NCBI GenBank assembly: GCA_964615765.1
Contig: CAZTQN010000045.1
Coordinates: 1 to 26,427, forward strand
Source: CAZTQN01 sp964615765
GTDB taxonomy: Bacteria > Planctomycetota > Phycisphaerae > Phycisphaerales > UBA1924
DNA: 26,427 nt
Direction: 5' to 3'
Positions within the stretch are counted from its first letter, which is position 1; every line of letters starts with the position of its first letter. The notes beneath the pieces were generated by a model, which did not search any database, had not been told where the DNA came from, and saw nothing but the letters and a program-made list of their open reading frames with translations. Shown here piece by piece: positions 24,601 to 26,427 of this stretch. The translations under genes and the position numbers were made by a program.

Positions 24601-25337
24601 AGGAGCGTGGACGAGACGATGTCGAGCGTGTGCGGGCCGTCGCCGCCCGCGATGAACAGCCCGCCGCCGAGGCGTCCGGGCTGGGCCGACATGACGGAGG
24701 ACTTGTCGAATGTGGCGCCTTGGAGCGTGACGCTGGCCCGCCCGGAGGTGCGACGAACCCTGACCGCGCCGCCTTCGACGCCGGCGCTGCACTCGAGGAA
24801 CGTCGAGTTGATGATCGTCAGCGCGACATCGCCGGCCCCGGCAAGGCTGAGCGCGCCGCCGCCGCCGGAGACGACGCACTGACGGAAGCGGCAGGCGACG
24901 ATGGTGAGCGACGCGGCGTCGCGGACGGCGAAGGCCCCGCCGTCAATCCCGCCGGCGCGGAGGAACTCAAGCCCTTCGACACGGACGGTGAGCCCCGGGT
25001 CGATGGTGAAGAAGTTGAACGGAGCGCGGGCTTCGGGCGTGGCGAGCACGAGCCGATCGGCGCCCGGGCCGACGATGGTCACGTCGGCGGTGATGGTCGG
25101 CATGGGCCCGTCGAGCCAGATGAACGTGGGCCCGGTGCCGGCGGGGGCCGGGAGGTTGAAGACGATCTCGTCGGGGCCCGGGGCGGCGTTCGCGGCGGCG
25201 ATAGCCTCGCGCAGCGAGCCGGGGACGCTGTCGACGGATGTGGACACGACGAAGGTGTCGGCGTGCACGCGGGCGGCCCCGCCGCCCAGCAGTGCCAGCA
25301 CCATGAGCAGACGGATGTCGCACCGGTTGCGCCGCAT
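18693..25337 (-). CDS. Giant secreted beta-helix protein with Ig-like repeats and dockerin-like C terminus
   Basis: The 2,214-residue product starts at ATG 25337 (ribosome-binding site weak) with a signal peptide, about residues 1-26 (LLMVLALLGGGAARVHA). A CSLREA-like motif follows (VPGSLREAIAAANAAPGPDE). A parallel beta-helix runs to about residue 430 and closes with LDAGSP...DQRG...DIGAFE, as in choice-of-anchor-Q proteins. A second CSLREA-like motif (GPGSLRQAITDNN, about 450) leads into a second helix to about residue 990 with at least five N-x-IG...PN..GI repeats. Cadherin/Ig-like repeats cover about 1110-1660. Two calcium-type loops lie near 1750 (DCNRNGLPDSCD and DCNLDGLLDSC). Two Cys-containing beta domains follow, then one dockerin-like unit (DFNGDGLLTTQDVFEFLARYF) and ACP. 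This is a large extracellular, probably adhesive or matrix protein; no catalytic motif is seen. Confidence 0.85.
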   Translation of the reverse strand: MRRNRCDIRLLMVLALLGGGAARVHADTFVVSTSVDSVPGSLREAIAAANAAPGPDEIVFNLPAPAGTGPTFIWLDGPMPTITADVTIVGPGADRLVLATPEARAPFNFFTIDPGLTVRVEGLEFLRAGGIDGGAFAVRDAASLTIVACRFRQCVVSGGGGALSLAGAGDVALTIINSTFLECSAGVEGGAVRVRRTSGRASVTLQGATFDKSSVMSAQPGRLGGGLFIAGGDGPHTLDIVSSTLLGNTVPPTGTGGAVHIDALGGSVTIDNSTFAGNVAEDGAVLDARGAQVLLRHCTITQNTLVGSLVPVAAKSVLRVVGGPSPTVRGTILSGNASGPAFRDLADAQIIAGNNNLIGTGGGFVHGVDGNIVGVNDPRLAPMGDLGGPTPTFSLRPDSPALDAGSPTDAPPVDQRGQPRPADGNFDFVSIPDIGAFETSQFIVSNLGNAGPGSLRQAITDNNLAGGGFVRFRINAAGTIRRIALASALPPVNRRVFIDGWSQIGTSYVGPPVVELDGGNVVGTGLELRGPDSIVRGLAINAFRAPDPAAQPDPGLDGIGLSIRTATGIRVWVYGCWFGLAPDGVTPKPNHQAGVAIFSGANASVIGTNADGVNDAAEGNVIVGSVLAGVRAGVYIQSNSNAVCGNLIGVSRDGVTPMPNATGVWVDRLAANNRVGVGLGIAVPAAARNVISGNLGTGVLVSTGTGAGNSVGGNIIGLTALGDAVLPNTDGIVVDNATTTTVGGGVPGAGNIVAGNRGDGVRIAGPDSAGSVVQQNIIGLGPDGRTPRPNAGHGLVIEGGAAFTRVGTLGDQSPADTRRGNTIAASTGRGVVVRGAATTNVSISGNTVGLTADTLTAVPNTLGGIIIDDAPAARVGGPGLQQNIIAGNAGPGIEITGAGATDTVIVNNRIGVNAADTALGNAGPGVLIAGGATGATIGGLTPSDANVIARNAAGVIVVDNGTRGHAILGNVIADNLGLGIDLADDGVTPNGPVGVVRAGPNNLQNAPVIRSVSSSGVITAALEALPSTTYRVEFFESATPDPSGFGEGARWIGAVTVSTDSTGRTGDFTFSKAPEQTHPFITATATDAASASRSIPGASSQALGTSEFARAVGVNTAPLASPSLASGVEDSDVVVTLTGVDADPDAVLRARVASLPARGALLQFGSLAPVAAGELLTDTQNRVVFRPPANAFGAAVGAFTFSVTDGADESEPSAAAIDLAPVADTPSITNAVTTQGRQTSDGLVISRSPVDGPEVTHFRLVAVSGGAAFEPDGVTPVPVGGFVTAANGVLGLRFTPTPGFVGTGTLSVRAATAPSDSALGGDIATAQILVGQAALPPSVTGLTTLEDTLSTAGVIITRNAGNGSEVSHFKIATLSSGQLLLADGVTPVAVGQFITAAQAAAGLRYRPAPDFNGPVSLSVAAAIGATDAGIDNPPTGATITVTPVNDAPTAIASDPPAVNEDASQVVLVNWASMTPGPSNESSQTALEYQVAGLTNAALFAEAPFVSPAGTLAYRPAANASGVATFQLRVRDSGGTADGGVDLSAPVTITVRVNPVNDPPAFDAFDPPAVLEGSGPIAVPAWVTAFNPGEPGEQSQTAAAYLVDQVSNSALFTVPPAVAPDGRLTYSVASTGFGVATFRVRVRDSGGTANGGIDLSAARTFSIIVRPAAVCRDVVIDARTACVSRIVPIDQINRTPNQPGPGASASITSSVDLSRELPIGETPVRITVTYSDGLSSTCFARVTVLAGDCNRNGLPDSCDVAAGLGTDCNLDGLLDSCACYWTNGDAPDPAAGSDVDGQLSHLGGGVPTGAKVADDFYLLPGAIHRIFGFTGSMLTNSLPSVRKARLEFYEDCDGMPGPLPIRTFTASTIVSTVPAAAGFDLVTYSFSFCSDPLYLEGGRSYWVSLIGVTDGQGVDSSYWAATSPPGVPGAVIGAPPKKTIGLPSSSWPNFQYEPWQSVGECCIGCVNFAFKLAGEACPLVWDNGKAAPPSVGEGANAVPAGTMSGANAGMHPQPRAADNFLIKPCTTAEICYIEAVVYTNCDPVQGFIEIYDNLCRLPAGTPLYSARVTRSEPIGRSVIIDGVELPGQRLILTGVNWSLVGGKDYWLSAGAISGDVLNTRSYFARAADCKRTCSVRISPGARLDFTRPVGEQWVETGIDYAFRIFRRPDAPALGSPGPGGGTGSVPGCATDFNGDGLLTTQDVFEFLARYFTACP
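20343..21008 (-). repeat. Two 111-residue Ig-like tandem units
   Basis: Two coding units of 333 bp each start with the phrase VNDPPA/VNDAPT and share SQTALEYQV / SQTAAAYLV, the A-L-F pattern, FQLRVRDSGGTADGGVDLSA / FRVRVRDSGGTANGGIDLSA and a closing beta strand. They look like products of internal duplication in the giant gene. Confidence 0.8.
21009..21670 (-). repeat. Two cadherin-like tandem units of about 110 residues
   Basis: Two adjacent coding units share G.VI.R...G.EV.HF..., DGVTPVxVGxF[IV]TAA, L-R-[YF]-x-P-x-P-x-F-x-G and an Ala-rich closing strand. They immediately precede the Ig-like pair in the protein. Boundaries are approximate. Confidence 0.7.
22560..23600 (-). repeat. Beta-helix repeat array in the giant protein
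   Basis: Successive units of about 45-60 residues contain GNLIGVSRDGVTPMPNATGV, GNIIGLTALGDAVLPNTDGI, QNIIGLGPDGRTPRPNAGHG, GNTVGLTADTLTAVPNTLGG and NNRIGVNAADTALGNAGPGV. The shared pattern is N-x-IG-x(7-10)-PN-x-x-G. The DNA phrase for DGVTP recurs across the gene as GGGCGTGAC(A/G)CCGTCG on the plus strand. Confidence 0.75.
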
Positions 25338-25599
25338 CTGAACGACCCCGTGTCCCTCGCCGACTCCGGCGTAGATCCCCCGCGTGCTCCGACGGCGACA
25401 AGCCGGCGGTGCGCGGGAAGACCACTCCAAGTCGAACTAGGACACGCGGCGTGCGAGCCGCAAGGCGGACGGATCATCGGCGCGGCCGGAAGCGGGCGAG
25501 CGGCGGCGCGGCGTGCACAGCCTGCCCACCTTGCCGCGTTCCGCGGACGTGCGGGATTCCGAGAACCCCCCGCCGTTTATGGGCGCTTGCCCCGCGTGG
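25338..25599 (-). other. Spacer upstream of the giant protein gene
   Basis: No gene is seen in these 262 bases. On the minus strand CATAAA (25581-25576), preceded 18 bases upstream by TTCTGA, is a weak promoter candidate. TTGTCG occurs nearer the start but lacks a matching -10. A short hairpin, CCGCG-TTC-CGCGG, lies at 25534-25546. Confidence 0.35.
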
Positions 25600-25710
25600 T
25601 CAGAACCACTGCGCGACCAGCAGCCCGACGGCGGCGAGAATCAGCAGGCCGAAGACGATCGCGAGGATCGTGGCCAGTGTGCTTGCGAGCGATGACTTGT
25701 TCTTGATCAT
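25600..25710 (-). CDS. 36-residue single-span membrane peptide, unknown function
   Basis: A short frame from ATG 25710 to TGA 25600-25602 codes MIKNKSSLASTLATILAI and then FGLLILAAVGLLVAQWF. It has a short positive N terminus and one hydrophobic helix (about residues 10-33) that ends in QWF. GGAGC lies seven bases before the ATG on the minus strand. It follows thiG by 40 bases on the same strand and could be co-transcribed with it. I do not recognise a family. The case for a real gene rests on the ribosome-binding site, the clean transmembrane pattern and the codon boundaries; a longer upstream reading in the same frame is Arg/Pro-rich and crosses thiG. Confidence 0.5.
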   Translation of the reverse strand: MIKNKSSLASTLATILAIVFGLLILAAVGLLVAQWF

Positions 25711-25739
25711 GGCGGAAGCTCCGCTCACGAGGGCGCGGG

Positions 25740-25763
25740 CCCCGGCGAGATCACTCGCCGGGG
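25740..25763 (-). terminator. Hairpin around the thiG stop codon
   Basis: A perfect 10-bp stem, CCCCGGCGAG / CTCGCCGGGG, has a 4-base loop that contains the TGA stop codon of thiG. No T run follows, so it may be a weak terminator, an RNA stabiliser or a control of readthrough to the small membrane gene. Confidence 0.45.
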
Positions 25764-26427
25764 ATGTACGAGATCGTCCCCTCCCACGGAGAACTGGCGG
25801 TCGCGTAGAGGCGCTTGGGAATGCGCCCGGCGAGATAGGACGCACGCCCGGCGAGCGTCGCGTGACGCATCGCCCGGGCCATCAGCACCGGGTCTGCCGC
25901 GTGCGCCACGGCGGTGTTGAGCAGCACGCCGTCGGCCCCGAGTTCCATCGCGACCGAGACGTCCGACGCGCTGCCGACGCCGGCGTCGACGATCACCGGG
26001 TAGCCGGGGTCGCCGGCTTTCAGCAGTTCCAGGCAGAGCACGACGTTGTTGCGGTTGAGCACGCCCTGGCCTGAGCCGATCGGCGAGCCGGCGGGCATGA
26101 CGGAGGCGGCGCCGGCTTCCTTGATCCGCACCGCGGCGATCGGGTCGTCGCTGGTGTAGGCCAGCACGTGGAACCCGTCGGCGACCAGTTCGCGCGTCGC
26201 CTCGACGGTGCCCATCGGGTCGGGCAGCAGCGTCTTCTTGTCGCCCAGCACTTCGACCTTCACCCAGCTTGCGCCGGGGTTCTTGAGCTGCTCGAGCAGT
26301 TCTCGGCCCAGGCGGGCGACGCGGATGGCGTCCTCGGCAGAGAAGCAGCCCGCCGTGTTGGGCAGGATCGTGTACCGCGACAGGTCGATCGCGTCCAGCA
26401 GGCTCTTGCCCTCGGCGTTGTACAGGC
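25751..26427 (-). CDS. thiG: Thiazole synthase ThiG, C-terminal part, cut by window edge
   Basis: ThiG joins deoxyxylulose 5-phosphate, dehydroglycine and the sulfur on ThiS to make the thiazole ring of thiamine. The window holds the last 225 residues, missing only the N-terminal barrel strands. Visible family motifs are YTILPNTAGCFSAEDAIRVARLGREL, WVKVEVLGD with the Lys that forms the imine with the sugar phosphate, LLPDPMGTVEATRELVADGF, ASVMPAGSPIGSGQGVLN, YPVIVDAGVGSASDVSVAMELGADGVLLNTAVA and the closing LAGRIPKRLYATASSPWEGTI. It is open at the right edge, so its start and any thiS or thiH partners are not visible. A hairpin encloses its stop codon and a 36-residue membrane peptide gene follows. 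Confidence 0.96.
   Translation of the reverse strand, partial: LYNAEGKSLLDAIDLSRYTILPNTAGCFSAEDAIRVARLGRELLEQLKNPGASWVKVEVLGDKKTLLPDPMGTVEATRELVADGFHVLAYTSDDPIAAVRIKEAGAASVMPAGSPIGSGQGVLNRNNVVLCLELLKAGDPGYPVIVDAGVGSASDVSVAMELGADGVLLNTAVAHAADPVLMARAMRHATLAGRASYLAGRIPKRLYATASSPWEGTISYIPGE

Noticed and set aside
22443..25706. A 1,087-codon open frame on the plus strand opposite the giant protein gene
   Set aside because: It is rich in Asp, Gly, Ala and Val with no recognisable domain, and mirrors the codons of the giant gene in very GC-rich DNA. The minus strand has a signal peptide and known domains.

Overview
The window looks like chromosomal DNA from a planctomycete, most likely of the Phycisphaerae/Phycisphaerales type. 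It is very GC-rich. Two secreted proteins end in short dockerin-like C-terminal modules (DFNG-x-G...QD-[IV]-F-[DE]-[YF]-L) with terminal cysteines. An ECF sigma factor is coupled to a Ser/Thr kinase with a C-terminal repeat domain, an arrangement typical of planctomycetes. The placement is inferred from gene content; no rRNA or database comparison was available.

Layout. 1-218 (-): secreted prolyl-oligopeptidase N terminus, cut by the window edge. 329-802 (+): small YdcZ/DMT-type membrane transporter. 877-2719 (-): rpsB-tsf translation operon with a predicted promoter and hairpin-rich leader. 3165-5765 (+): secreted protein with a DUF11-like domain and a tandem dockerin-like end, followed by a clear intrinsic terminator. 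5832-6623 (-): divergent TIM-barrel protein. 6724-8192 (+): membrane protein overlapping nth (endonuclease III). 8195-8268 (-): tRNA-Arg(CCG). 8354-9700 (+): MFS-like transporter. 9971-12358 (+): S41 C-terminal processing protease. 12616-13797 (+): pyruvate dehydrogenase E1 alpha. 13850-14611 (+): RlaP/YcgL-type nucleotidyltransferase. 14635-15219 (-) and 15379-16014 (+): two divergent ECF sigma factors, the second overlapping a Ser/Thr kinase gene (16001-18523). 18525-18609 (-): tRNA-Leu(CAA). 18693-25337 (-): a 2,214-residue secreted beta-helix, Ig-like and dockerin protein. 25600-25710 (-): 36-residue membrane peptide. 25751-26427 (-): thiG, cut by the window edge.

Most of the window is ordinary chromosome: translation, DNA repair, central metabolism, cofactor synthesis and two tRNAs. 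The accessory material is the pair of large dockerin-ended secreted proteins and the sigma/sigma/kinase signalling cluster. I see no insertion sequence, prophage, CRISPR array or recognisable defence island. The observations most worth checking are a near-perfect palindrome centred on the probable -10 box of pdhA, an RNase-P-like but much too short spacer at about 9700-9970, altered calcium loops in the tandem dockerin, and unusual cysteine spacing in the endonuclease III iron-sulfur motif.
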